This document shows, one piece after another, positions 13,234-25,300 of a stretch of DNA of 64,000 bases. The notes beneath the pieces are model-generated. The model was given only the letters and a program-made list of their open reading frames with translations. It searched no databases and was not told where the DNA came from. The first letter of the stretch is position 1. The number at the start of each line of letters is the position of its first letter. The translations under genes were made by a program, and so were the position numbers. Source of the stretch: Chaetoderma sp. LZ-2023a (taxonomy: Eukaryota > Mollusca > Caudofoveata > Chaetodermatida > Chaetodermatidae); NCBI GenBank assembly GCA_034401795.1, contig CM067371.1, positions 76,280,833 through 76,344,832 on the forward strand, in the 5' to 3' direction.

Positions 13234-13560
13234 ATTGGCACCTGCTCTAACCAACCTATGTCACAGCTGTCAGCGACTGGTTCACTAACTAGACTGTCTA
13301 TAAATATGTTACAAATAATTGTAGAAACACCCCACAGGGTGTGGATATGTGACCAAGAACCTCACTGATCAGTGATGCTGTCAGTCTGAGCGGTGCTCCT
13401 ATATAAAGGAGGAAACTATGAAATACAATACAATATTCACTGGCAGTGGCAACCGTTAATTCAGCCGTCATATTATAATATGCTCTCAGATAGTGTAAAT
13501 AATGTAAAATGTGGTGAATACTCTGTAAATAAATTCGCAGCCACCAGGCTGGTAGTAGAG
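13234..13560. other. No gene recognised
   Basis: Mixed sequence with one 62-codon frame at 13393-13581 that resembles nothing known to me. It may belong to the decayed element to its right. Confidence 0.3.
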
Positions 13561-14830
13561 CTCCTCAAGACAGAAGGTTGATGAACTCTCAGATCTCATT
13601 ACTCACATCGATTCCTGTTCTGTCTCGCACAGCTTGGGCAAACTCTAGACAGATGAACAGATGGTCATCATTCATATGACCATCGCTGAACACCTCAAAC
13701 ACCTGAAAACACTGTCATCTAATCTCTGCTGGATCCTCAGGGAAAGGCAACTCATCGACAAAGCCTCGCATGTTAAGAGTCTTGACCAGAGAGCACAGAG
13801 ACGTCATACTATATAGCATGTGTTAAATGATCGCTAGCCCATATGAGTCTCGTCTCGGGTTGCCACACATAATGCCTAGACAACTGTTTTCTTCACCGTG
13901 CCACCGGTAGTCCGAGTAGGCGCTGAACTCTTGCTGTTATCTACTAGCCTCTGCGAGCCAGCAGCTGTTGAGCTGTGGGTTGGTCATTTGTATCAGGCAG
14001 GCTTGTGCCCAGCTCATGGAGGATTCGTCTCGCCGTGTAGTACAATTGAAATTTGAGATGGCTGGCAACGAGCACAACGTCAGTGGTACTGGAATAGGAG
14101 TGAAGCAAACCAGCGCCGATTCCACATAATGTCATGGCGGCCCAGACAGCAAAGTTAAGCTGTTGGTTCCGATGATCCAAGCGTGAGCTTTCTTCGCATA
14201 CTTCATGGTGATCGCCAGGTTGGTAAGTTGCCATGGTTTGATGGAGAAGCTAGTGCGGCGCCACCCATGGACTGTGATGGAGATCAGTGTTAGGTCCGGG
14301 ACATCATCCAGCAGGCCATGTAGTCGGCCAGTCCAGTGTACCCAGGAGGGGCGGTTGCCTCCGGATGTCGTAGGTTCACTGGGAAGGCCATCTATAGCAG
14401 TTGTCTTAAAGCAGCACACTATTTGACATCGTAGAGACCAGAGATCATGTCTCGCCGAATCATTTTTTAGCTCATCCATGTTCACATGCCCATTGGGAGC
14501 CTTTGAGGTATTGCTGGTGCACTTTAGGACTCATGGTGCGGTACAGCTTTGGAGCTTCAGCACATGGTGGTACGCTTCATCACTGACCTGTCCATCCTCG
14601 AGAGCTGTACTGACACAGCTTCGTGATGGTCTGTCGCTGTCCTACAGCCAGTACACTAGCAGCTAGTGTCACTCTACCAAGTTGTATAGCGACTATCGCA
14701 CCCACGCCTGTAGCAAGGGTGGCCACACCAGCACTGCCTGCAATCGCACCCACGCCTGTAGCAAGGGTGGCCACACCAGCACTGCCTGCAATCACACCCG
14801 CAGTTGTTGATACCGCCACTCCTGCTGTAG
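13560..14830 (-). other. Decayed minus-strand genes of an unidentified selfish, possibly virus-like, element
   Basis: Several minus-strand reading stretches look like former protein genes: one around 13944-14485 and one around 14496-14819 with a Gly/Ala-rich hydrophobic segment. The second carries a short ALEDGQVSDEAYHHVL segment, which resembles proteins often found in multicopy selfish elements of corals and molluscs. Identity is uncertain; a Polinton-like relation is a guess. The region is broken and looks old. Confidence 0.3.
14695..14790. repeat. 48-bp tandem duplication
   Basis: Two nearly identical 48-bp units, 14695-14742 and 14743-14790. They encode a repeated Gly/Ala-rich hydrophobic segment on the minus strand. 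Confidence 0.8.
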
Positions 14831-15203
14831 TCTCTCACCTTATTGGCAAATTGTGCTCTGCTCGTTCAGCAACTTTATCTCCTCAGGGGGCATGGAGGGT
14901 CAGGCCTTTATTCACTTATCCAGCATTTCGGCAAAGGACAGATATGTCTACTATGTCGTCATGTTGATAGGTCAATGAGTAGCAGCAGCATAAACTTTAA
15001 ATGGGCATCTGACAGCCCATCTGCGCTGGCGCATAGGTTAATAGTGGAGCTGCCAATCAGGTGGATTGCGGGCATGAACAGATTGGGCCTGATTGCTTTC
15101 TACAGGTTGCTGTTCGCTTGTGGCAGATATTCAAAATTCAGACATGAAAGACACTTCTGTGAACTGTGATAGGCACTGCCTGGGGTGGATGTAAGATATT
15201 AAC

Positions 15204-16130
15204 ATGTATGGCGGTGGGATGTTGAGCCACATCGATGAGGATCCATTCTACACGGTACTGTACCAACCGTCTACTCGCCTGATCACACTCGCCACTTTGG
15301 AACCGCAGTCGGACAATCATCATGGCTATATGCTCCGTTTAAACCCAATATATAAGATGCAGCCAATATATGCTCACCCGACAGGTCTTGCTGACCTGGT
15401 GGTTGTGTACGATGTTGATGCAGCCAAGGTTAAAGAAAACGTTGGCGAGTCGTTTGGCCTACAATATGGGGCAGACTCAGACTTTCTCGCTCCATCCCAT
15501 CGGTGATGGGGTAGAGCTGCTTACTGTCTTGAAGGATGTCTTCAAGGAGCATCACAAGACAGGAATGGAAAAGATTGTTTTCCACTATGATTTCCTGAAT
15601 AAGCGATTCATCCTCAGGGCCCCTGATTGAGGTGTCGGAGATGAAGGTGGCAGACATCAACAACCTGGATGCTGACCTCGGCTTTTATCTGATCGAGCAA
15701 ACTGTGAACCATGCCCCATCGACGACACATCAGGGTGTACTGTTAACCGTGGCAAAGGATCTACAGATCAGGTTCGAGAATGATAAAGCGTGTGGTATCG
15801 TGCTGGCCCTTGAGGCAAGTGGCAACCATGTTGCCACTATATAGAACCCCAACCCCCCCCACCCAGCAGTTATTAACCTTGTAGTCACACCACTCTCCAC
15901 TGTTGTGAAGAAGGATGGCAAGGTCTGAAAGCATCACAAATGTGGGTTGTCATTCCTAACATATATAGGGCAGGATGGCACAACTCTAGTCGGGGTGGGT
16001 GATAGGGTTGCCATTCCTAGAGGAAAGCTCCTGCTGCGTCGTCCCTTTAATGGACCAGCAGAAGCCATTAACCTTCAGGGCTTCCTGAAGATAGAAGGGT
16101 TGTCACATGCCTCCAAGATAGAGCCCTGAA
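15204..16130 (+). other. Decayed plus-strand gene of the same unidentified element
   Basis: The plus-strand translation has a protein-like texture over about 900 bp, for example LITLATLEPQSDNHHGYMLR, ELLTVLKDVFKEHHKTGMEK and IVFHYDFLNKRFILRAPD. The last resembles capsid-associated proteins of Polinton-like elements only loosely, so the family is not claimed. It points away from the minus-strand remnants at 13560-14830. It is broken. Confidence 0.3.
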
Positions 16131-16789
16131 AAGCTACTCGAGCATGTCGCACTCATCAGTCAGCCGACAACGCCCATTAAGCTAGAGCTGCGGATTGTGC
16201 TACAGCTGCAGGTCCTTGACGACAAAATGAAGCAGTTAGCAACCGTTCCCGAAGCATGAAGATCAGCCTAGAACCCAGTACAAGGCTCGATCTGACACAG
16301 ATTAAGCTTGACAGGTTCACTTTAGTTTAACCCTCCATATATAGGCACAAGATGTTGGTTCTACTTATACATGAGGTGGTTGCCCAGCAGATAGCCATGA
16401 TATTAGATGCTAAGCGAGGACACTTCTGGGATGCACCTCAGTACAATCCCTACAGCAACCATCTGCATAAAAAGATCCATGACTGCTTTCCCCATGTGAC
16501 GGGATGCGAGTCTGTCAGCCACCTGTGCAGAGGGTGGGGCTGGGGGTGTCTGCTGGAGACACCAGCTCAGCACTAGATCTTCTGTGTAACGTGTGAGCTC
16601 GCTAGAGCCTGCCATGGAGCGGACGGTAGACACTTTAGCATTCTGCCAGTTGAAGGCTGTTACGGCAACTAGGGTAGTTCCTTCATGTTGATGCGATATA
16701 GAACGTGATTAGGTGTTTGTGGATCTATAGGTCTTCAGGATATTGTTGCTCTAACTCGAGAGCAGCCTCTACATCAAAGTTGAAGATCA
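16131..16789. other. Unassigned sequence
   Basis: Probably the outer part of the same decayed element. Nothing recognisable was seen. Confidence 0.3.
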
Positions 16790-17035
16790 GTGTTAGCACT
16801 GTAGGTGGGGCTTAGAATACACCTTCCGTATCCTCTGCGTGTCGTAAGAGGCGACTAAAGGATGTAAGGGTGAGGTAACCCTGACAGAAACCTCGAGTGC
16901 TGAAGACCGAGGTTCCAGGCCGCACGGCGCACTCTAATAAACCATGGATCCACGCACTTAACGCTTATGATCATGTCGATAGTCACTTACAGGACTGGCG
17001 GTATGATCAGCGAACGAAAAGAAGGTGTTAGCACT
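16790..17035 (+). mobile_element. SINE-like element, 224 bp, with 11-bp TSD
   Basis: GTGTTAGCACT at 16790-16800 is repeated at 17025-17035. The insert (16801-17024) holds a conserved-looking core (TGTCGTAAGAGGCGACTAAA near 16840), a GGTTCCAGGCC stretch near 16910 that loosely resembles a pol III box B, and a 3' end ending in AAAAGAAG. That 3' end is shared with the truncated copy at 13155-13220. Size, TSD and shared 3' end fit a SINE; a short LINE 3' fragment is the alternative. Confidence 0.75.
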
Positions 17036-17354
17036 TAGATACCCCAGGTCTTATCTGCCCATGCCCTAGGGATAGAGGGCGGTGGGAGCCACTGACCGGC
17101 TACTCTCATATGAAGGGGGTATTTTCTGTAGCCAGTCAAACTACTACTCTAGCAATTTAGTGTACATGTACCGAGCTTATAGCTCCACCATGCTGGTTCT
17201 ATAGTAGTACGTTAGTAAGTAAAATAATACAACCTCAGCGATCGGAGGCTCCCACCGCACTTACCATGCACACTTGTAGTGATGAGTGGGTCTTCTACTG
17301 GGAAGTGGCATGATTTATATACCAGCTGTGTTATCTGCCTATGCCTCAGGGGTA

Positions 17355-17385
<31 letters not shown>
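17355..17385 (+). repeat. 31-G homopolymer run
   Basis: An uninterrupted run of about 31 G. It could fold into G-quadruplexes. Its exact length is also a likely sequencing or assembly weak point. Confidence 0.9.
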
Positions 17386-17387
<2 letters not shown>

Positions 17388-17404
17388 GCCTCCAATCGCT
17401 GAAC

Positions 17405-17690
17405 GATGGCTCACAGAGGGACGTGGTATCATTTTACTTCCAGACTAGAAATATAGAAATCATGGCGATTGGCTAAAATCCAAGACGGCCACCGGTCAAA
17501 TTGGTCGATCGATTTTGTTTGAATAAACTTGGATTCCTATGTCCCAAGGATGGTTCCTGCCAAATAGAATTGAAATCGGTCCAGTGGTTCTTGAGAACTC
17601 ATTTAAAGAACAAGTTGACGGCCGATGGATGGACGGACGGTCGCCACGGCATAATTTCACTTAGCCTTTCAGGCCAGGTGAGCTAATAAT
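17405..17690 (+). repeat. GGCCAGGTGAGC-family repeat copy
   Basis: The copy ends with a GTTGACGG, GGACGGTCGCC, GGCCAGGTGAGCTAA string that also ends copies near 18615, 41040 and 55487. It is non-coding. Its start is not sharply defined. Confidence 0.65.
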
Positions 17691-18615
17691 AATAAGTTAA
17701 AATACTGTCTGTATTTATATCTCAGTCAACAGCTCATGCGGCCAGTGGCTCCATATATCTGAACCCGTAAAATAGCACACTAAGCTAAGGAGATACGTTT
17801 TGACACATTCTGGTAATTTTTTTTATAAAATCAGATTTTCTCCACAAAAATTGAACAATTAAAAATCTGAATAGATTTTATGCAGCCTACCATTGACACT
17901 TTCAGGTGAATTTTTTATACAAAATCTAAGATTAAAAAAATCGACCAATCAAAAATTTGAATAGAAGATCTAGAATCTAAGTCCACAGAATGCTTCAAGC
18001 CAAATTTGGTTGAAATCTCTCTAGAAGCTAAGGACGAAATGCGTTTTGACACGTTCCAGTAATTTTTGTTACAAAATCTAAGGTTTTCACCCAAAAAATT
18101 CACCAATCAAAAATTTGAATAGAAGTTCTAGAACCTACCACTATATGATCCCTCCAGGAAATTTTTTTTTTAATCAGTCAAGAAGCTGAGGACATGAATT
18201 TTGACACTTTCCGGTAAACTTTTTACAAAATCTAAGCTTTTAACCCAAAAAGTTGAGCAATCAAAAATCTGAATAGAAGACCTAGAATCTAAATTCACAG
18301 AATGCTTCAACCCAAATTTGGTTGAAATCTCTCACGAAGCTAAGGAGATGTGTTTTGACACTTCGGTAAATTTTTATAAAATCTAAGATTTTCGACACAA
18401 AAATTGAAAAATCAAATATCTGAATAGATGTTCTAGCTCGATAAGATCTTTCTAGCCAAATTTGATTAACATCTTCCAAGCAGTTTAAGAGGATACATTT
18501 TAAAGCAAAAAGTTGATGGACGGACAAACACACGAACGGATGGATGAGACGGACGGACAATGGATGGTCGCCACAGCATAAGTTCACTTGGCCATTCTGG
18601 CCAGGTGAGCTAAAA
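17690..18615 (+). repeat. GGCCAGGTGAGC-family copy with internal units
   Basis: Contains repeated units of about 150-240 bp, each with GAAGCTAAGGA, TTTTGACAC and AATCTGAATAGA strings (near 17788, 18026, 18187, 18337). It ends in ACTTGGCC, CAGGTGAGCTAAAAA at 18615. It is non-coding and the units are strongly diverged. Confidence 0.6.
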
Positions 18616-19780
18616 ATTACCAATCAAAATTCTGAATAGAAATTCTGGAGCCTAGCACCATAGACTCCTTCCTGCCAGATTTAGTTGAAATCCATCAAGA
18701 GGTTATGGATTTAATACTTAGAATAGACACAAATTTAATTAGTCAATTTACCTGGTGGCAATCTTGAGTATTCTAAAATGAGCAGTAAATCCGGTAAAAC
18801 ACTATTAGTACTCATTAACCTCCTGGTCAATTTTAACCATATTTGGCTGGAAGCATGCTATGTTGCTAGCTTCAAAACATACAGAAATCTGAATGGTCAA
18901 TCTTTCGGCCGACGTATTGGATTTTCCAAAAATTTTGATTGGTCTATTTTTTGGATGAAAATCTTTTTTTATGCCCCAAAATTTACCAGATATTGTCAAA
19001 ACGTATCTCCTCTTTAGAGCGATGCTAATCTCAGCTCAAATGTTGTATTGCACTGATAGAAAAATGGTTTATAGATTCCATATCATTCATATCCTGTCAC
19101 ATTCCATGATCTGTATCGGAATTATCTGCTTTATAATATCGAGCAAATGTTGAACAGTGATTGCCACCATTTTGTCTCCTCAAGCTATAGTGTGTGATGT
19201 CATGTAAGCGTCAATGCATTAGATTCTTTATTACGTAACACTCATCCCATTGTATATTTTACTGCAACAACTTCCAGTCAAATTGGTTTCAAAATATTCA
19301 ACAGCTTACCTGTAGGATTGCTTTTATACCACATTGCCAAACTATAGCTGGCACCTCACCTCTATGACTGAGCACATATACGGAGGCAGACGCACTAGTT
19401 TTTTTTGATTGATTGAAAAGTAAATCATGACAGCCATCATAGGGTGTAGAAATGTACCAACATTTAACTACTAAACCCTGAATAGCTTTCCTTAGCCCAT
19501 TGATAAAAAGCTTAAAATCACCTGGATAGTTTATGAGCGACGTGTTAGATCACCTGAATAACTATCAAGAAATGGGATTAGTTATCCTTTAACCGCTTGA
19601 TGGATTTCAAAGAAATTTGTCTGGAAGCATTATATGGTACTAGGCTTAAAAACTTCTATTCATAATTTTGTTTGCTCAATCTATTGGGTTAAAATCTGAT
19701 TTTATTCAAAATTTACTGGAGCTTGTGCATCTCCTCCTTAACTGCTTGATGGATTTTGACCAAATTTGTCAGGAAGTATT

Positions 19781-20807
19781 GTATGTATGTATGCATTTAT
19801 ATAGCGCCAATTCCAATTGAAGCTCAAAGGCGCTTTACAAGATTATATAAAATTACACAATTATACACAAAAACTTAAATTGAAAATAAATATGTTTTGA
19901 GAGCAGATTTGAAAGGTTCAATTTTACGGCAATTTTGTATATGTGGTGGAAGACTGTTCCAAAGCTTGGGGCCAGCTCTAGAACACGCGCGTTGGCCGAT
20001 TAGTAGATTGGATGGTGGCACTACACAGAGTAAACGACTACTTGATCGGAGAGCCCTTGGCGCTGTCTTCTGTACGATCAACGATGTTAGATATGGCGGG
20101 GCAAGATTATTAAGACATTTGAAAACCAGTAGTGCAAGTTTGTAATTTATGCGCTGTTTAACTGGTAGCCAATGAAGATCTTTCAAAACAGGTGTAATGT
20201 GTTCATATGGCTTAGTCCGTGATAGTAATCTGGCCGCAGTGTTCTGAGCCCTCTGAAGACTGGTAAGCTGTTCTGTTGACATGCCAGCTAGCAAATAATT
20301 CCCGTAATCCAGTCTCGAAGCTATGGTCGCGTGTACAAGCGTTTTTATAGCATTATCATCCAATAGCTTTCTGATCTTGTTAATGGTCCGTAAGTTAAAA
20401 TAAACAGATTTACATATAGAGGTTACTTGATTTTTCATTGACATGGTGTCATCAAAGATTATGCCGATGTTACGGGCAGTTGAGCTAAATGAAATATTGT
20501 CCTCGCCAATCTGAAGAGATTCTATTTTAAGCTGATGTCGCAGGTGACGTGATGTGATTGCCAGTATCTCTGTCTTCTTATCGTTAAGCTGTAGGAGGTT
20601 GTTTAGCATCCACAACTTAACTTCATGAATGACATGTTCTAAAGTTTCACTCGCGTTTAATTGATCAGATGGATAAAAGGCAAGGTATAGTTGCGTATCA
20701 TCTGCGTAGAAGTGGTACTCGACTCCAAGCGAGCGTAACAACCGACCTAACGGCGCTGTGTATATGGTGAACAACAAGGGGCCCAAGACGGATCCTTTCT
20801 ATCTATC
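19781..20807 (-). mobile_element. L2-clade LINE fragment, 5'-truncated
   Basis: The minus strand carries the C-terminal half of an ORF2 followed by a 3' end with AAGCGCCTTTGAG, GGCGCTATATAAATGCAT and short ATAC repeats. This is the classic L2-type 3' end. The 5' side stops at GSVLGP in the RT domain (about 20807). The long open frame suggests a fairly recent insertion. Confidence 0.85.
19875..20786 (-). CDS. L2 reverse transcriptase C-terminal half (partial)
   Basis: A 303-codon frame without a stop. It starts inside the RT domain just before [11 protein letters not shown] (motif B region), with the catalytic box YADD at residues 27-30 ([13 protein letters not shown]). The thumb and C-terminal part follow: [44 protein letters not shown] and [12 protein letters not shown] at the natural end. 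These are hallmarks of L2/CR1-like LINEs. The 5' half (endonuclease, fingers, motif A) is missing by truncation, so it cannot act. The methionine start is only the first in frame. Confidence 0.85.
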   Translation of the reverse strand: MGPLLFTIYTAPLGRLLRSLGVEYHFYADDTQLYLAFYPSDQLNASETLEHVIHEVKLWMLNNLLQLNDKKTEILAITSRHLRHQLKIESLQIGEDNISFSSTARNIGIIFDDTMSMKNQVTSICKSVYFNLRTINKIRKLLDDNAIKTLVHATIASRLDYGNYLLAGMSTEQLTSLQRAQNTAARLLSRTKPYEHITPVLKDLHWLPVKQRINYKLALLVFKCLNNLAPPYLTSLIVQKTAPRALRSSSRLLCVVPPSNLLIGQRACSRAGPKLWNSLPPHIQNCRKIEPFKSALKTYLFSI

Positions 20808-21084
20808 ATAGTAGGCTCTATTCAAAATTTTGACTGGTGAAAATCTTAGATTTTATGAAGAATTTACCAAAAATTGTCAAAAGGATGGGTTTTGACAATT
20901 TCTGGTAAACGTTTCATTTTTAACAATCTTGGACCCAAGGATGCTTCATGACAAATTTGGTTGAAATCGGCCCAGTTGTTCTTGACAAGTCAATCATAAA
21001 GTTAATAGACACACAGACGATCAATGGAAAGGTGGACGAACAAAGGATGGCCGGGCACTATCGTATCGCAATTCTGGCCAAGTG

Positions 21085-21267
21085 TGATAAAAATCTCCAT
21101 TTGCAGTCAGAGATTTCTGACAATTTATCACTGGAATAACCGGCTTGGTTATTGAGCGTCATTCAAGTGGTAAATTTCTTTAAATTGTATTTTCTTGTTC
21201 TGCAAATGGACATTTCTCAAGACCACTGCCGAAGCCAATTTGGCCGGCTTCAGCGCTAAAGGGTTAA
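21085..21267. repeat. Hairpin MITE of the CACTGGAATGACTGGC family
   Basis: A diverged inverted repeat around 21130-21170 is followed by CAAATGGACATTTCTCAAGA and ends in GCTAAAGGGTTAA. The TTAA at 21264-21267 fits a piggyBac-like end. Confidence 0.55.
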
Positions 21268-22123
21268 ATATGGCCTTACTATTACTTCCAGTTCCAATGG
21301 CTAAACGAATCTACTTTGACTACAATTTAGCATTCTAAATATCTATAGAACGTTTAGACCAATCAAGGATACATGAACAAAATACACGATGCCAGAAACA
21401 AGGTCGACATTTTTGATTTTATCATGAAAAATGTTCAATAATGTCAAGCTGTATACTAATAATATTAATCAATAAATATACAATAGTGCTTATAGATTCT
21501 CTTAATGTTATAATGTGCTACGTATATTAACTATTGTTTGATAAAAATTTCCAATAAAAAGAACACTTCTTGGCTAAATAACAGCAAATTTAATACACAC
21601 TAGTATTAATGCCAGCAAACACTTTAGTGATTACATATGCCAAGGGGCGACAACTCCTGACCTATTAATAAGCAACTAATAGAACAGTTATCTTTAACAC
21701 TTTCCATCCGATGTGACTCATAACATGGAAAGCTTTTCAAAACTGCATTCTTTCATGCATGAAATGATTAGTTTCAATGAGCAAAAAGTAATGTCACATA
21801 GCAGTGTGAATGTTAATGTCCACAGGCAGGAATAATGTTGATGACTAAGTCTTGGGATTTCTTGAACATATGAAATATTTATTAATGAGATGAGTAATTT
21901 ATCCGTAATGCTAACTACTGCAGCATATCTAAATACATTTGTTTGGTAATGAGCACTTTCACATGGTGTTAATACCTTACTGCTACAGCAGCCAGAAATG
22001 GCACTGGTCAAACAATAAGAATTAACAGAAAAGTTTTTAACAAAGGTATTTTATGTATGAAATACTTTTTCTCACATTCAATAACAGATAATCGTAAATC
22101 TTGTAAAATAACACAGTCATTAT
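21268..22123. other. No gene seen downstream of SLC25A3
   Basis: AT-rich sequence. It may include the 3' UTR and flank of SLC25A3, but no coding signal was seen. Confidence 0.4.
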
Positions 22124-22129
22124 TTTATT
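22124..22129 (-). terminator. Candidate SLC25A3 polyadenylation signal
   Basis: AATAAA on the minus strand begins about 20 nt after the stop codon. If used, the 3' UTR would be very short. Other AATAAA hexamers further on (for example near 21880) are alternatives. Confidence 0.35.
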
Positions 22130-22148
22130 ATTCCTAGAATTGATTATG

Positions 22149-22309
22149 TTATTGTATAAGTCCCATCTTTCGCTTGAGTGACTCTGGCATCTCTGGAGGT
22201 GGTGGACGAGGTAATCTATATGTGACCTTTACAAAGTCGTAGATGAACCACTGTGCAGCGGTCAATGTGCCGATCATGATAATTCTGGGCACCAAGCCTT
22301 TCCACATAC
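22149..22309 (-). CDS. SLC25A3: SLC25A3 coding exon 6 (last)
   Basis: Encodes residues 317-369: GMWKGLVPRIIMIGTLTAAQ, then a transmembrane-like stretch WFIYDFVKVTYRLP and the conserved tail RPPPPEMPESLKRKMGLIQ before TAA at 22149-22151. It is preceded by TTTTGCAG and enters in phase 1 (G split). It completes the third carrier repeat, including its last helix. The Pro-rich tail near-matches vertebrate SLC25A3, supporting orthology over other SLC25 members. Confidence 0.96.
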
Positions 22310-25300
22310 CTGCAAAAGAGAGATTACAAAATTTGTCAGTGTACTCTCACACTATGCATACATTATTTACTATGGTTAACATCGAGTAAGCATACGTGAC
22401 TTATGCACAAAGGTTCAATGTTGGATCGATGTATTAATTATTACATATCAAGCTTTCCCCTGCTTCACATGGAGACAAAACAAGAGTCTAGTTATTCTAT
22501 CGTGTCCATGGAAATAATAACAGAATGGATGGCTCCACTTTTAGCTATTCCCCCCCCCCCCCACCCCAACATCTCTAGCAACGCTCTGCCCACTCTTTGT
22601 CAATCTTGGGATCGAAAGAACCATGAATTCCCCGAATCTATGTTGAATATTTTGAAACTAATTCGTCCAGCCGAATTAGTTTCAAAATATTAAACAGTAT
22701 GGTCATTAAATAGTAAAGACATACAGTTCATACAACTGATCATAGACTTTTAAAAGTATTTAAAACGTCCATAGCTATATCATTCACTACATAATTGATT
22801 GCGACGTCAGCTTACGTGTGACGTAATTCATTATGACATCAATGCTTGAGTGACACATTAGATTCATCACGTCACAAGTGGTATGAAGGAAATTTAAATT
22901 TCCCTTTCTCCGAGATCTAACAATACTCACCATTCTGTTACTTCGGATATACAGCTGGCCCTGACAGCTGGCTCTAGGACTATAGACTTAGAAAGCTTTA
23001 CCGACTCCTTGGAACCGAGTACTCGGCTCCCAACTGCCGAGTACCCGTCTACCATAGAGCTCATTGTTTGCATAGCCACAAAACAAGAGAAACCCATGGC
23101 TTGCCTCCGTGGGGCTGGGAGGCTGGGTCCGTAACAAAATGGTGAGTATTGTTAGATCTCGGAGAAAGGGAAATTTAAATTTCCTTCATTCTCCTTCGAT
23201 CAATACTATTCTGTTACTTCTGATATACACCAGATTTGGTCAGTAACCTGGTGGGAAGGGGCAAGCCATAACTGCTACTTTTGCCCCTTGGAGAAAGAGC
23301 TAGACGTAAAAACTTGACCAATGGAGACCTAAAAAGGACCATCAAGTTAACGGAACTGAATCACATTCGCATCACTGCCCCCCCCCCCTTTTCTCCTAAG
23401 AAAAGGGAGAGAACTCACGAACATGCATCTCGCCTGAAAACACAAATATGCCAAGAGGCTTAACTGCTCTTTGCATATACAAATGTATTAGCCTGGGAAT
23501 GAGCATGAATATATAAGATGAATGAACATGATATATAGACATAATACAAAAAACTCAATCTTGAATTACCTCATGATAAATGCATTCCAGACGTACCGCC
23601 TCCAACCATTCACTTGTCCGGCCATCAGTGACACAATCTGGTTGTCATCCTCTCGCTCGACAATGTCTGCTTCTTAATTCCTTCTTACCAAAGTCAAAAA
23701 AGGGAGAAGAGCAGTGTGGTCGCTTAACTATCGTTTCAAAACAGCTAAAGCGAGTGGATTGGCCGAGTCTGACATATCCCTCATATAGTAATCCATGGAT
23801 GAGGACTCACAGTGCCATTGTGCAACGGCCATGATGTCCTCTAACGGAACACCAGTGTAAAGGGCGGTCGAGGCGGCTATTCCTCTAACATCGTGTGCCC
23901 TTGCGCCTTGCACCTGGTGCCCAGTCACCATCTCATGAGTAGTCTGAATGCATTCGACTACCCAACGAGAGATAGTATCCATGGATGCGGCGCCATAAGG
24001 CTTTTTATGGCAGATCCACAGATGTCTATCGTTCGACCGTAACGAGTCAGTCCGTTTTCTGTACTTAGTCAAAGCACGGACCGGGCACCAGACACTGGCA
24101 TTACGATCAAACCTAGTTAACTTCGGTATTATGATCGGTTTGCCGGGATATCTCAAAGATTGATTCTTTGACATAAACTCTGCTCTTGGCAGAAGACGCA
24201 GACCCTCTCCGGAGACAAGAAATCGGTCCCTCTCTGCCGAAAGCGCATGGATCTCACTGCGCCTTCTAGCTGAGGAAGCTGCCAATAGAAAGACCGCCTT
24301 TAGAGTCAAATGCTTTAGACTAGCCGAACGCAACGGTTCGAAAAGGTGCTTGGCCAGTACATTAAGCACTAAAGATAGACTCCAGGCTGGAATGACTACC
24401 GGTTGTCTCGGTCGGAGATTGCTCATTCCCTTCACCATCACATTTAACTGGGCCACCTCTGGACTATCCCTGTTGGCTAGACAAGGGATAACTGATGTCA
24501 AAGCTGACTTGTATCCAGCAATTGTGACTGGAGCTAGTCCTGAAAAGAACAGCTCACAGAGAGTCTGCTATTTGCTGAATAGTGGATTGAAAGGTATCAA
24601 TACCCTTTTCTTCACACCAGTCTGCAAATCTGTTAACCTTGTTGTTATATGACTTGAAGGTTGACCTCCTTCTCGCAGCCGCGATGAAATCAGCAGCTTG
24701 TCGAGAAAAGCCTTCCGACGTGGAACGTTGTTTGATAACATCCACGCAGTCAATTTGAACATTTCGGGACGCTCGTGTAGGAAGCGTCCCTTGGCCTGGG
24801 AGATTATGTTCGGAATCTCGGGTAACTGCACTGGGTTTTCCACTAGCAGATCTAGAAGATCCGTGAACCACGCCCTGCTGGGCCAAAACGGCGCTATTAG
24901 CAGGAACAGGCACGGTTCCTCCCTGATCTTCACCAATACCTTCGGCAGAAGAATGGTGGGTGGGTACGCGTAAGCATGCATCCCTCTCCAGCTTATCGCC
25001 AGAGTGTCTGTATCGAGGGCATTTGGATCTGGAATCGGCGAGACATAAGTCATGATTTGAGCATTTTCCCTTGTGGCGAACAAGCCCACGTTGGGTTTGC
25101 CCCAATGCTCGAAGATCCTTCGTAGAACTGGAGGGTTGAGGGACCATTCTGTTGGCAGAATTCTCTGTCTGCGAGACAAAGCGAGACAAAGCATCCGCCA
25201 GAATATTCAATCGCCCAGGAATGTGAGCCAAGCCTCGACGAAACGCATGAGCCTTCCACCCACTATAGACGCCACGACTATGGGGTTGTCCGGCTCGCAG

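Larger units (their letters stand above)
18616..21090 (+). repeat. Diverged GGCCAGGTGAGC-family copy carrying an L2 insertion
   Basis: The same kinds of units (AAATTTGGTTGAAATC, GGCCAAGTGTGATAAAAATC near 21090) flank an L2 fragment. The joined flanks (GGAAGTATTGTAT and CATAGTAGGCTC) read as one unit of the family, so the L2 landed in this repeat. Confidence 0.5.

Noticed and set aside
16905-16925. GGTTCCAGGCC as part of a tRNA gene
   Set aside because: No cloverleaf or box A at the right distance; kept only as a weak box B-like string in the SINE-like element.
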